Part shown: positions 36,123 to 43,435 of the stretch, piece by piece | Layout: each line of letters starts with the position of its first letter | How positions within the stretch are numbered: position 1 is the first letter of the stretch | NCBI RefSeq assembly: GCF_028023555.1 | Contig: NZ_JAQIOY010000012.1 | Span: 1-51,848 of the forward strand | Source of the DNA: Thalassococcus_A lentus | GTDB taxonomy: Bacteria; Pseudomonadota; Alphaproteobacteria; Rhodobacterales; Rhodobacteraceae | Length of the DNA: 51,848 bases | Direction of reading: 5' to 3' | Notes under the pieces: generated by a model | What the model saw: the letters and a program-made list of their open reading frames with translations, nothing else | Databases searched by the model: none | Told to the model about the DNA's origin: nothing | Made by a program: the position numbers and the translations under genes

Positions 36123-37472
36123 ATGCGCATGAGCCGCTACTTCCTACCTGTTCTCAAGGAAAACCCTTCTGAGGCGCAGATCGTCAGTCACCGTTACATG
36201 CTGCGCGCCGGGATGATCAAACAGTCCAGTTCCGGCATCTATTCTTGGCTGCCGCTGGGCTTCAAGATTCTCAAGAACATTGAAAACATCGTTCATGAAG
36301 AACAGGTTCGTGCCGGACATATCCCGATGCTTATGCCCACCCTGCAGTCAGCGGATCTGTGGCGTGAAAGCGGGCGCTATGATGACTACGGCGAAGAAAT
36401 GCTGCGCATCACCGACCGGCATGGACGTGACATGCTCTATGGTCCCACAAACGAAGAGCTGATCACCGATATTTTCCGGTCACATGTGAGCAGCTACAAA
36501 GACCTGCCTTTGACGCTCTATCACATCCAGTGGAAATTTCGCGACGAGATCCGGCCACGCTTTGGGGTGATGCGCGGGCGCGAATTCTACATGAAGGACG
36601 GCTACAACTTTGACCTGACCAAGGAAGATGCGCTGCATGCCTACAACCGGCATCTGGTCAGCTACCTGCGCACCTATGAACGCATGGGCCTGCAAGCGAT
36701 CCCGATGCGGGCTGATGGCGGTCCGATTGGCGGGGACTACACCCATGAATTCCTCGTACTTGCTGAAACGGGCGAGTCTGAGGTTTTCTACGATAGTGAG
36801 ATCACAGACCTGCGCTTTGGCGATCGTCAGATTGACTATGACAGTGTGGAGCAGTGCCAGGCAGTTCTGGAAGAGTTCACCAGCCGCTATGCGCGCACTG
36901 ATGAAACCCATGACGAGGCAATCTTTGCTGAAGTGCCCGAAGCGCGCCGCCGTACGGCACGTGGTATCGAGGTGGGGCAGATCTTCTATTTCGGCACCAA
37001 ATATTCCGATGCCATGGGCGCAACGGTTCAGGGCCCGGATGGCAAGCCGACGCCTGTGCACATGGGCAGCCATGGCATTGGGGTGTCAAGATTGCTGGGC
37101 GCGATCATCGAAGCATCTCATGATGACAAGGGCATCATTTGGCCCGAAGGTGTCACACCCTTCCACTGCGGGATCGTCAATCTGAAATCCGGCGACGCCG
37201 AAGCGGACGCGGCCTGTGAAGCCATCTATGGTGCATTGGCGGCCTTGGGACTGGAAGCGCTATACGATGACACCAGCGAACGGGCAGGGGGCAAGTTTGC
37301 CACCATGGACCTGATCGGTTTGCCATGGCGGATTACGGTTGGACCGCGCGGGTTGAAAAATGGCGTGGTTGAGCTGACCTCGCGCCGCACCGGCGAGAGC
37401 GAAGAGTTGCCGCCCGAGCAGGCCGTGGAGCGGATTGCACAAATCTATGGCCGCGCCGCGCCGCAGGCGTGA
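36123..37472 (+). CDS. proS: Prolyl-tRNA synthetase (short, type 2)
   Basis: A 449-residue class II synthetase that charges tRNA-Pro in the cytosol. It contains motif 2 in QWKFRDEIRPRFGVMRGREFYMKDGYNF, motif 3 in HGIGVSRLLGAIIEAS, and the anticodon-binding domain at the C-terminus. The internal editing insertion of E. coli ProRS is missing, which is normal for alphaproteobacteria (about 440-450 residues). The ATG at 36123 (MRMSRYFLPVLKENPSEA) matches the family N-terminus and has AGGA 8 nt upstream; an in-frame ATG at 36078 would add 15 residues. Confidence 0.93.
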   Translation: MRMSRYFLPVLKENPSEAQIVSHRYMLRAGMIKQSSSGIYSWLPLGFKILKNIENIVHEEQVRAGHIPMLMPTLQSADLWRESGRYDDYGEEMLRITDRHGRDMLYGPTNEELITDIFRSHVSSYKDLPLTLYHIQWKFRDEIRPRFGVMRGREFYMKDGYNFDLTKEDALHAYNRHLVSYLRTYERMGLQAIPMRADGGPIGGDYTHEFLVLAETGESEVFYDSEITDLRFGDRQIDYDSVEQCQAVLEEFTSRYARTDETHDEAIFAEVPEARRRTARGIEVGQIFYFGTKYSDAMGATVQGPDGKPTPVHMGSHGIGVSRLLGAIIEASHDDKGIIWPEGVTPFHCGIVNLKSGDAEADAACEAIYGALAALGLEALYDDTSERAGGKFATMDLIGLPWRITVGPRGLKNGVVELTSRRTGESEELPPEQAVERIAQIYGRAAPQA

Positions 37473-37534
37473 TCCGAACCGGCCTTGGCCAGATGGCCTT
37501 GCCACTTTGGCCTGGGCGGAAAAGAACTTGGTTT

Positions 37535-37600
37535 CGGCGTGCTTGCGCACGCCGACCGGCGCGCCTTCGGCGCGTTTTGCGTATTTTCAAAAAGAAGAAG
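37535..37600 (+). terminator. Double hairpin terminator and intergenic repeat after proS
   Basis: CGGCGTGC (37535-37542) pairs with GCACGCCG (37547-37554). CGCGCC (37560-37565) pairs with GGCGCG (37569-37574), with a CTTCGG-type loop, followed by TTTT. The tail GCGTATTTTCAAAAAGAAG is the same intergenic form as at 1-64 and 16081-16107. The 192-bp gap holds no gene. Confidence 0.7.
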
Positions 37601-37664
37601 CAAGGCGCGGCGGTACCGCTCTGAGCGATTGACAAAGAGTAGCGGTCTGCGCAGGCTTTTTGTC

Positions 37665-38609
37665 ATGCGTACTGGGATGATTGCGCTTCTTGTTTGGATT
37701 TGCCTTGCCGGTTCGGGCGCTGCTCAGTCGGAACGCGTGCGGCTGGAATGGGAACGCTGGTTGGATCGGGTCGGGGCCACTGAGGCGTCGCTTGTTTTCA
37801 TGATCGAGAATGCAGAATTGTCGATCGAAGCGCGGGGGATCGCCCCCGACACGCCGATGCCGCTGGCCAGCAATTCCAAGGCGATTACAGCACTGTGCTT
37901 GGAGGCGTTGGTGCGCGAAGGCAAACTGGCGTGGGACGATCGGGTGGCGCGGTGGTATCCCTCCGTCCGGACTGAGCTGACAGTTGCGGATTTGGTGGTG
38001 CATCGCGCGGGACTTGGCCGCGATTCTACGCAGCGCAAAATGCCGCGTTGGCGCGGCGATCGCACGCCGCGTTGGGCGGAGGTGCGCGCTGCAGCTTTCG
38101 CCCGCAAGAAACATGCCGCGCCGGCCAAACGCTATCGCTACAGCAATGAAAACTATGCCATTCTTGGTGATCTGATCGAAGTGTTGAGCGGGCAACCCTA
38201 TGAAAGGGCCTGCCGTTCGCGTGTTCTGGAGCGCTTTGGCGTACAGGGCGTTTTGGGCGATGCCTATGGTGGCTTTGGGCCTTGGGGCGGGTGGTCCATG
38301 TCGGTGCGTGACTATGCGCTGTTGCTGCGCAAGGGCTATGTCGGCCGCGATCCTCAGGCTGGTCCGTATGCGCCGGTCGCGGAGTCGGGAAAGGTGATTT
38401 ATGGCCTGGGTATGCTGGCCCGTCTCAGCCCCTATACCCCGAACCAATGGCATGTCGGGTCATTGTGTTTTGGCGGGCAGGGGCATGGCGCGCTCGCGAT
38501 GAATTTGGGCGGGCGCTACACGGTGGTGGCCGCTTACAATACCTGCGCCAGCCCGGCCGAGCGCGAAGCATTGGAGCGCAGCCTCGTGAAGGCGATCTTT
38601 GCCGACTGA
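37665..38609 (+). CDS. Serine hydrolase, class C beta-lactamase/esterase fold
   Basis: A 314-residue exported protein. After a signal peptide (MRTGMIALLVWICLAGSGAAQ) it shows the serine penicillin-recognising fold: S69-N-S-K72 (SxxK nucleophile and base), Y159-S-N161 (YxN) and HVGS near the C-terminus in place of KTG. The HxG variant is commoner in esterases and D-aminopeptidases than in true beta-lactamases, so antibiotic hydrolysis should not be assumed. The upstream open frame is long, but a start at 37665 gives the signal peptide. Single gene between proS and DUF2937. Confidence 0.85.
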   Translation: MRTGMIALLVWICLAGSGAAQSERVRLEWERWLDRVGATEASLVFMIENAELSIEARGIAPDTPMPLASNSKAITALCLEALVREGKLAWDDRVARWYPSVRTELTVADLVVHRAGLGRDSTQRKMPRWRGDRTPRWAEVRAAAFARKKHAAPAKRYRYSNENYAILGDLIEVLSGQPYERACRSRVLERFGVQGVLGDAYGGFGPWGGWSMSVRDYALLLRKGYVGRDPQAGPYAPVAESGKVIYGLGMLARLSPYTPNQWHVGSLCFGGQGHGALAMNLGGRYTVVAAYNTCASPAEREALERSLVKAIFAD

Positions 38610-38709
38610 GCAAGATGTCCCGATTTTCCCCGGATGCATTGCAAAGTCATGGCTGACCCACGTTCTGCTTTGCGGTAACCTGCGGGTAACTAGTAGATGA
38701 GGCAGCAAG

Positions 38710-39225
38710 ATGATCAGAGCGCTGGCATTGGTGGGTGGCGTTGCGGGTGGCGTGGGGCTATCGCAGTTCCCCGAGTTTTCGCAGCAATACACGCAGCGGC
38801 TGGGCGGCGCGGTTGATGAACTGACGCGCCAGATCGAACGCTATGAACGGGACGCGGAAAAGGTCGGTCTGACGCTGGACGGACTTTTGGAGGGTATGTC
38901 GGGCGAAGGGCCTTTGGCGCAGACGCAAGCTGGCAACATGGCAGACGACATCGAGCGACATGCCCGACTGTCTGCGGATCTCGAAGCGCTGGAAGGTGCG
39001 GGCCCGTTCACCCGCGCAAGGCTGGCCACCCATATGGCTGATCGCGACATCGCAGCCAAAGCATATGAGGCATATAAACCGGCGGTTCCTGCCACCTTTG
39101 AAGGTGCTGTCTTTGCCGGAACCGGGTTGTTTGCAGGATGGGCCGGCATAACAGCGGTCTTTGCTTTTCTGGGCGGGCTGTGGAGCATGCTGACCGGCCC
39201 GTTTCGGCGCAAGACGTCAGCCTGA
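38710..39225 (+). CDS. DUF2937 family membrane protein
   Basis: A 171-residue protein with two membrane segments, one at the N-terminus (RALALVGGVAGGVGLSQF) and one near the C-terminus (GTGLFAGWAGITAVFAFLGGLWSML). An amphipathic, charged middle (EFSQQYTQRLGGAVDELTRQIERYERDA) is the family signature. Function is unknown. It lies between the serine hydrolase and ychF on the same strand. Confidence 0.85.
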   Translation: MIRALALVGGVAGGVGLSQFPEFSQQYTQRLGGAVDELTRQIERYERDAEKVGLTLDGLLEGMSGEGPLAQTQAGNMADDIERHARLSADLEALEGAGPFTRARLATHMADRDIAAKAYEAYKPAVPATFEGAVFAGTGLFAGWAGITAVFAFLGGLWSMLTGPFRRKTSA

Positions 39226-39309
39226 CCTGCGCCCCTTGCGCCGGAGGGCGGCGGCGACTAGACAGCCAGCCAAATTGCAACGCTGACAAATGGGTCAAGG
39301 AGTGTCGCC

Positions 39310-40407
39310 ATGGGTTTTCGAATGGGCATCGTGGGGTTGCCGAACGTCGGCAAATCGACGCTTTTCAACGCGCTGACCAAAACGGCGGCGGCGCAGGCTG
39401 CGAATTTTCCGTTTTGCACGATTGAACCAAATGTGGGCGATGTTGCTGTTCCGGATGCAAGGCTCGATACGCTGGCAGAAATCGCGCAGTCCAAACAGAT
39501 TATCCCGACGCGTATGACCTTTGTGGATATTGCCGGTCTGGTCAAAGGCGCCTCCAAGGGCGAGGGGCTGGGCAACCAGTTTCTGGCAAACATCCGCGAA
39601 GTGGACGCAATCGCCCACGTGTTGCGCTGCTTTGAAGACGAAGATGTGACGCATGTGGATGGCCGGGTTGATCCCGTGGCCGATGCAGAGACCATCGAAA
39701 CCGAATTGATCATTGCGGACATGGAATCGCTGGAAAAGCGCCTGCAGAACATCGTGCGCAAGGTGCGCGGCGGCGACAAGGAAGCCGTGCAGCAAGAGCG
39801 CCTGATGAAAATGGCACTGGAAGCGCTGGAAGCGGGCAAACCCGCCCGCGTGGTCGAGGTGGACGCCGAAGACGCAAAACAGTGGAAGATGCTGCAACTG
39901 CTGAGCACCAAACCGGTGCTCTATGTCTGCAACGTGGACGAGGGCGAGGCCGCAACTGGCAATGCGCTCTCAGCCAAGGTTGCCGAAATGGCTGCCGCGC
40001 AAGGAAACAGCCATGTGATCATCTCGGCAAAAATCGAGGAAGAGATCAGCCAGTTGGACGAAGAAGAAGCTGCTGAGTTTCTCGAAGAGCTGGGCCTGAA
40101 GGAAGCCGGGCTGGATCGCCTGATTCAGGCTGGTTACGATCTTTTGCACCTGCAGACCTACTTTACCGTTGGCCCGAAAGAAGCGCGCGCCTGGACCATC
40201 CGGGCCGGAACTTTGGCGCCGCAGGCCGCTGGTGTGATTCACGGCGATTTCGAAAAGGGCTTCATCCGGGCCGAAACCATTGCCTACGATGATTTCGTCA
40301 CGCTTGGCGGCGAGCAACCGGCCAAGGACGCGGGCAAGATGCGGGCGGAAGGCAAGGGATACGAGGTCAAGGATGGCGACGTCCTGCACTTCCTTTTCAA
40401 TACCTGA
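39310..40407 (+). CDS. ychF: Redox-regulated ATPase YchF (OLA1-type)
   Basis: A 365-residue P-loop protein of the Obg-related TRAFAC class that hydrolyses ATP more than GTP and binds ribosomes. G1 is GLPNVGKST (residues ~8-16), G3 DIAGLVKGAS, and the G4 position is NVDE instead of NKxD, as expected for YchF. The C-terminal TGS-type domain contains QTYFTVGPKEARAWTI and the ending GDVLHFLFNT. ATG at 39310 has AAGGAG 9 nt upstream. Length is exactly that of the family. Confidence 0.95.
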   Translation: MGFRMGIVGLPNVGKSTLFNALTKTAAAQAANFPFCTIEPNVGDVAVPDARLDTLAEIAQSKQIIPTRMTFVDIAGLVKGASKGEGLGNQFLANIREVDAIAHVLRCFEDEDVTHVDGRVDPVADAETIETELIIADMESLEKRLQNIVRKVRGGDKEAVQQERLMKMALEALEAGKPARVVEVDAEDAKQWKMLQLLSTKPVLYVCNVDEGEAATGNALSAKVAEMAAAQGNSHVIISAKIEEEISQLDEEEAAEFLEELGLKEAGLDRLIQAGYDLLHLQTYFTVGPKEARAWTIRAGTLAPQAAGVIHGDFEKGFIRAETIAYDDFVTLGGEQPAKDAGKMRAEGKGYEVKDGDVLHFLFNT

Positions 40408-40469
40408 GTGGCATCCGTTGCCCAACTACCACGGTTGTCTGATGCGGGCTGACGCCACGTAACCCATGG

Positions 40470-40499
40470 TTGACGCCGAGGGGCGTCAGGTGTGATACA
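40470..40499 (+). promoter_or_regulatory. Sigma70-like promoter for the small-RNA candidate
   Basis: TTGACG (40470-40475) and GATACA (40494-40499) are 18 bp apart and point toward the hairpin/terminator unit. The -35 overlaps an inverted repeat TGACGCC (40471-40477)/GGCGTCA (40482-40488), which could be an operator or the 3' hairpin of ychF. Confidence 0.5.
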
Positions 40500-40505
40500 G
40501 GATTC

Positions 40506-40629
40506 GCAATCTACTCTCCGTAGATCAGTTCTGTGTCTCTCGGAGGCACATTAACGAGTATGCCCGATTTCCATCCTCGGGTTGTTATCTTTGGCGGCAT
40601 CGCGATTATTGAGCGGTGTCGCCTTTTTT
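40506..40629 (+). ncRNA. Candidate small RNA upstream of tRNA-Ser
   Basis: The 308-bp gap between ychF and tRNA-Ser holds a complete small transcription unit: the promoter above, a first hairpin ATCTAC (40509-40514)/GTAGAT (40520-40525), a second CCCGA (40563-40567)/TCGGG (40577-40581) with a CCAUCC-bearing loop, and a Rho-independent terminator. The length would be about 124 nt. A 28-codon frame (ATG at 40560) lies inside, so a leader or microprotein mRNA is the alternative. The SRP RNA core motif is absent. The identity is unknown to me. Confidence 0.5.
40593..40629 (+). terminator. Rho-independent terminator of the small-RNA candidate
   Basis: GGCGGCATCGC (40593-40603) pairs with GCGGTGTCGCC (40613-40623) with two non-Watson-Crick positions, a 9-base loop and six T directly after the stem. 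Confidence 0.8.
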
Positions 40630-40714
40630 ATGCGCACAGCCCTGTGTGATCGCGTTCAAACATTTTGATTTTCCGCCTTGTATCTCCGCCTTTGGCGCGG
40701 CTATACCCGTCGGC

Positions 40715-40804
40715 GGAGACGTGGCCGAGTGGTCGAAGGCGCTCCCCTGCTAAGGGAGTAGGCGGGAAACCGTCTCGAGGGTTCGAATCCCTTCGTCTCC
40801 GCCA
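40715..40804 (+). tRNA. tRNA-Ser (anticodon GCT)
   Basis: A 90-nt class II tRNA. The acceptor stem GGAGACG (40715-40721) pairs with CGTCTCC (40794-40800); discriminator G at 40801 and encoded CCA at 40802-40804. The anticodon arm CTCCC/GGGAG encloses CTGCTAA, giving anticodon GCT (reads AGC/AGU). A long variable arm and GGTTCGAATCC T-arm are as expected for serine. It is the apparent attachment gene for the element that follows, whose integrase starts 122 bp downstream. Confidence 0.97.
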
Positions 40805-40820
40805 CCCACACTTTCGGCAA

Positions 40821-40836
40821 GACGGAACTCCGCCCC
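40821..40836 (+). repeat. Motif copy 1 of 3 (GACGGAACTCCGCCCC)
   Basis: Located 17 bp past the tRNA CCA end. A second copy with one mismatch is on the minus strand at 42418-42433, and a 14-bp identical copy is at 50599-50612. The motif is close to palindromic (GACGGA, two bases, TCCGCC). All copies lie in the integrated element. A single 14-bp match could be chance in a window this size. Confidence 0.4.
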
Positions 40837-40892
40837 TAAGGCGTTGTTTTTATTGATTGCATGATGATCCCATCAGATCGGTCGAATTCCGG

Positions 40893-40915
40893 TCTTGGTA
40901 CAAATCTTGGTACAA
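40893..40915 (+). repeat. Tandem repeat before the integrase gene
   Basis: TCTTGGTACAA occurs at 40893-40903 and 40905-40915, a 12-bp period, just upstream of the integrase ribosome site. Its position suits arm-type binding sites for the integrase or an autoregulatory site. Confidence 0.55.
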
Positions 40916-40926
40916 GGAACCAGGGC

Positions 40927-42219
40927 ATGTGGGGACGTCATTTGAAGCGGCGCGGTCGCTGGTGGCACTATTTTCGCGCCGTTCCTGAGCGTTACAGGGA
41001 TGTAGAGGCCCGGCGGGAGATCTGTTTTTCACTTCGGACGCAGGATTTCTCGGAAGCTAAGGCAAAGGCTGCACAGATCTCGTTAGACCTCGATGCGGAA
41101 TGGCAGCGCTCGGTCGAGTTGGGGGCTTCGTTGATAAGCCAAAGCGCGGTCAAACGGTATGCGACTGCCGTGCACGCTCAGGTGCAACGCGGTTTTCAAC
41201 CTGCACCGGCGAAGTCCTTTAGTAACGACGAGCTGATGGAGCGGCTTCGGTCTCTGATCACCGACGCGGGTGCTGCTCCTGAACAAAAAGCGGTGCTGGG
41301 TTTGATCGAAAAGCCGGATCTAACAATGATGGACGCTTTTGAGCGCTTTTGGGACCATATCGAGGACGAGTGGTCGGCGCTGAGCCACGATCAGAGGCGG
41401 GTAAAGCGGAACGGATACCTCAAAGCTTTAAGCAATTTTCGCGAAGCCGTCGGCGATGTTTGCATGTACGAAGTCGAGCGTCATCATGCGATGGCATTTC
41501 GGGCATGGTGGCTCAAGCGGATCAAGTCGAAAGGTCTGAAGCCGCACACAGGTAACAAAGATATCAATGCTTTGCGCCGAATGATTTCGACTAACTTTGA
41601 CATTGATGCGGTGCAGAAACCTAACCCTCTTGCACGAGTTCGGTTGAAGGATGAGGCTCAGGTGCCCCGGATGCCACTGACTGTGGAGCAAATCAAAGCC
41701 GCCATAGTGCCGGGTGCACTTGGCAAGATCGCACCAGAGTTTGTCTTGCTCTTACGTCTCCTCGTCAACACCGGAATGCGTCCGGTTGAGGCGATTGGAT
41801 TGGAACTGGCTGATATCCTCCTCGATCACGAAGTTCCCCATGTCCACGTGCGCAAAAACGCGGTTCGTGGATTGAAGACCGACCATTCCGAACGGTTGCT
41901 GCCGCTCTTGGGCGTGTCCTTGGACGCCGCGCAAGAGCTGACCGCTATGGGCGGTTGGGGCAAACGGTTGGGCAAGAACATGTATGCTACCAGCATAATC
42001 AATCGTCACCTACGTGATAGCGGATTGGTGACTGATAAACGCCAGAGCCTTTATTCCCTTCGGCATTGGTTTCAGGACCAGCTTACGAAACGAGACGTGG
42101 TGGATCGGGCGCAAGCGCAGTTGATGGGCCACAAGTTTCAGCGGCCCAAGTACGGCTATGGGAAGGATCTAACCGAGCTTCGTGACATTATCGCGCCGTT
42201 TGCGATTGAAGCGTCATGA
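40927..42219 (+). CDS. Tyrosine-type site-specific integrase of the tRNA-Ser element
   Basis: A 430-residue integrase. The N-terminus RHLKRRGRWWHYFRAVPERY is the DUF6538-like start of many alphaproteobacterial integrases; a SAM-like core-binding region is at about 135-230. The catalytic residues are R in NTGMRPVEAIG, R in YSLRHWFQDQL, H in LMGHKF and Y in KYGYGKD near the end. The ATG at 40927 has AAGGA 8 nt upstream; an ATG at 40861 would include the tandem repeat in the coding sequence. Position 122 bp from a tRNA 3' end implies integration there. The 3' end overlaps a small convergent gene. Confidence 0.93.
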   Translation: MWGRHLKRRGRWWHYFRAVPERYRDVEARREICFSLRTQDFSEAKAKAAQISLDLDAEWQRSVELGASLISQSAVKRYATAVHAQVQRGFQPAPAKSFSNDELMERLRSLITDAGAAPEQKAVLGLIEKPDLTMMDAFERFWDHIEDEWSALSHDQRRVKRNGYLKALSNFREAVGDVCMYEVERHHAMAFRAWWLKRIKSKGLKPHTGNKDINALRRMISTNFDIDAVQKPNPLARVRLKDEAQVPRMPLTVEQIKAAIVPGALGKIAPEFVLLLRLLVNTGMRPVEAIGLELADILLDHEVPHVHVRKNAVRGLKTDHSERLLPLLGVSLDAAQELTAMGGWGKRLGKNMYATSIINRHLRDSGLVTDKRQSLYSLRHWFQDQLTKRDVVDRAQAQLMGHKFQRPKYGYGKDLTELRDIIAPFAIEAS

Positions 42220-42382
42220 GGCGGGATCGGGATGCGTTCAGATCGGACTGGGCGTCGTAGATCGTCTCGAGCTTGTTGTGAAGCGCTAGCAGTGCGGCCT
42301 CTTCTGCCGGATCGCAGTGTGGCAAAAGAGCTGCCATCAAACGCTCCATCTGAGCGTACTCGTCGGGTGATATTGGTGCCAT
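42188..42382 (-). CDS. Small hypothetical protein, 64 residues
   Basis: A 64-residue acidic, helix-rich protein (MAPISPDEYAQMERLMAALL ... LALHNKLETIYDAQSDLN). No family recognised. The ATG at 42382 follows GGTGG. Its 3' end overlaps the integrase 3' end by 32 bp, tail to tail. It is the third in a row of tiny leftward frames. Possible roles include an excision or regulatory factor, but nothing in the sequence shows this. Confidence 0.5.
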   Translation of the reverse strand: MAPISPDEYAQMERLMAALLPHCDPAEEAALLALHNKLETIYDAQSDLNASRSRLMTLQSQTAR

Positions 42383-42414
42383 GAAGCCACCATCCCTGAT
42401 ATTTGGCAGGCATT

Positions 42415-42585
42415 TCAGGGGCGGAGTACCGTCTGATCTTCGCTCGCCCAAGCTCGTCCCAATTCGCGGACGAGCTCATCTGATAAAGTGAGTGCGGGCA
42501 CAACATCGGTGCGTTGGTCGTTTAATTCGGAAAGCGACAGGTTCAGTTTCAGAGCTTGGGCGTAGACGGTTTGAAGTGGGTCCAT
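42415..42585 (-). CDS. Small hypothetical protein, 56 residues
   Basis: A 56-residue frame: MDPLQTVYAQALKLNLSLSE and then NDQRTDVVPALTLSDELVRE, ending QTVLRP. No family recognised. Its stop lies within motif copy 2 and 32 bp before the next small gene. The even codon pattern and tight tandem arrangement argue that it is expressed. No membrane segment or signal peptide. Confidence 0.5.
   Translation of the reverse strand: MDPLQTVYAQALKLNLSLSELNDQRTDVVPALTLSDELVRELGRAWASEDQTVLRP
42418..42433 (-). repeat. Motif copy 2 of 3
   Basis: On the minus strand this reads GACGGTACTCCGCCCC, 15 of 16 identical to copy 1. About 27 bp further on the same strand is GGTGGCTTCATG, the start region of the 64-residue gene; copy 3 has GGTGGCTCTCATG a few bases after its motif. 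Confidence 0.45.
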
Positions 42586-42594
42586 AAATGTTGA

Positions 42595-42681
42595 TTAGGC
42601 CAAGGCAATCATAAGGTTGCTTTTTTCAAAAGCGAACCTTTCAAGCCCCTGTTTCTTCATGTTTTCTTCATCTTGCATCAT
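42595..42681 (-). CDS. Micro-frame of 28 residues
   Basis: Starts MMQDEENMKKQGLERFAFEK and ends ten bases before the 56-residue gene. Its FAFEK segment is encoded by the left palindromic site (42615-42637). It may be a leader peptide, a microprotein or only a by-product of the repeat; the evidence is the tandem arrangement alone. Confidence 0.25.
   Translation of the reverse strand: MMQDEENMKKQGLERFAFEKSNLMIALA
42615..42637 (-). repeat. Left palindromic site (inverted copy)
   Basis: On the minus strand GTTCGCTT, then TTGAAAA, then AAGCAACC. The first 14 bases are identical to the right site at 42744-42766, which is in the opposite orientation 106 bp away. Confidence 0.75.
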
Positions 42682-42732
42682 CGAATGCCCCTTGGCGAAG
42701 TCACATTAAGCCTCTGAAATACCGGATTAAAA

Positions 42733-42741
42733 TGTTATAAT
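42733..42741 (+). promoter_or_regulatory. Extended -10 promoter for the small recombinase gene
   Basis: TGTTATAAT is a consensus extended -10 element (TGnTATAAT). No good -35 is seen. The predicted start of transcription falls within the right palindromic site, 44 bp upstream of the recombinase ATG. The promoter lies between the two inverted sites. Confidence 0.6.
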
Positions 42742-42743
42742 AC

Positions 42744-42766
42744 GTTCGCTTTTGAAAGAAGCGAAC
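42744..42766 (+). repeat. Right palindromic site
   Basis: GTTCGCTT (42744-42751), 7-bp spacer TTGAAAG, then AAGCGAAC (42759-42766): perfect 8-bp arms around a 7-bp centre. This has the geometry of a tyrosine-recombinase core site, and also of an operator overlapping the transcription start. Confidence 0.75.
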
Positions 42767-42784
42767 ATCTAACCTCCAAACTTC

Positions 42785-43435
42785 ATGACGGCCTCAAAAA
42801 AACGCCGCAATGGCGCGGGCTGGAACAAGGACAGAGCTCAGGGCCCCAAGAGCCATTTCACGCGCGCACAAGTGCAGGAACTGATTGTGCAACTCTCGCG
42901 TTCCCAAAACTGGCACGATCTGGCGCTATTGCTGTTCGCTTTGGACACAGCACTACGCGCCAGCGACCTGCTAACGTTGCGCGTTGTGGATGTAAGTTAT
43001 TCGGACGGTCGGCTGCGGCAAAAGCTGGCGCGCAAGCAGAAGAAGACGGGCAAACTGGTCGAGCCGGTGATCACGCCTTCGACGCAACGGGCTTTGGCGC
43101 GTTGGATCAGGTCATCCGGCAAGGGCAAGCAGGACTTCCTTTTCACTCGGACAAAGTCAGCCATTTCAGCCGATCCGATCACACGTGTGCATCTGAGCCG
43201 CCTTATCAAGCAATGGGCAGAGCAATTGGGGAAGCCGCCGGACGACTTCGCCTGCCATTCGTTGCGCCGAACCAAAGGGGTGTTGATGTATCAAGCGGGC
43301 GAACGGGTGGCGGATATCTCCAGGATGTATGGGCATGCGTCCGAGGCCTCCACGCTGCATTATCTCGGCATCACCCAAATGCGCGTGACCGAGATGTGCC
43401 TGCGCTACGACTTGGGCGAAGGATTGCTATCTTAG
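42785..43435 (+). CDS. Small tyrosine recombinase, catalytic domain only
   Basis: A 216-residue recombinase without the usual N-terminal SAM-like core-binding domain. All catalytic residues are visible: R58 (DTALRASDLLTLR), the hairpin Lys around 84-88 (RKQKKTGK), H158-x-x-R161 (CHSLRRTKG), H184 (MYGHAS) and Y193 (LHYLGIT). Size and layout resemble FimB/FimE invertases (about 200 residues). It starts 19 bp after a palindromic site that has an inverted partner 106 bp away. There is no clear ribosome site. A resolvase of the plasmid ResD type is the other option. Confidence 0.85.
   Translation: MTASKKRRNGAGWNKDRAQGPKSHFTRAQVQELIVQLSRSQNWHDLALLLFALDTALRASDLLTLRVVDVSYSDGRLRQKLARKQKKTGKLVEPVITPSTQRALARWIRSSGKGKQDFLFTRTKSAISADPITRVHLSRLIKQWAEQLGKPPDDFACHSLRRTKGVLMYQAGERVADISRMYGHASEASTLHYLGITQMRVTEMCLRYDLGEGLLS

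Noticed and set aside
40506..40629. Signal-recognition-particle RNA
   Set aside because: The length is right but the conserved GGAAGCAG-type SRP core is missing.
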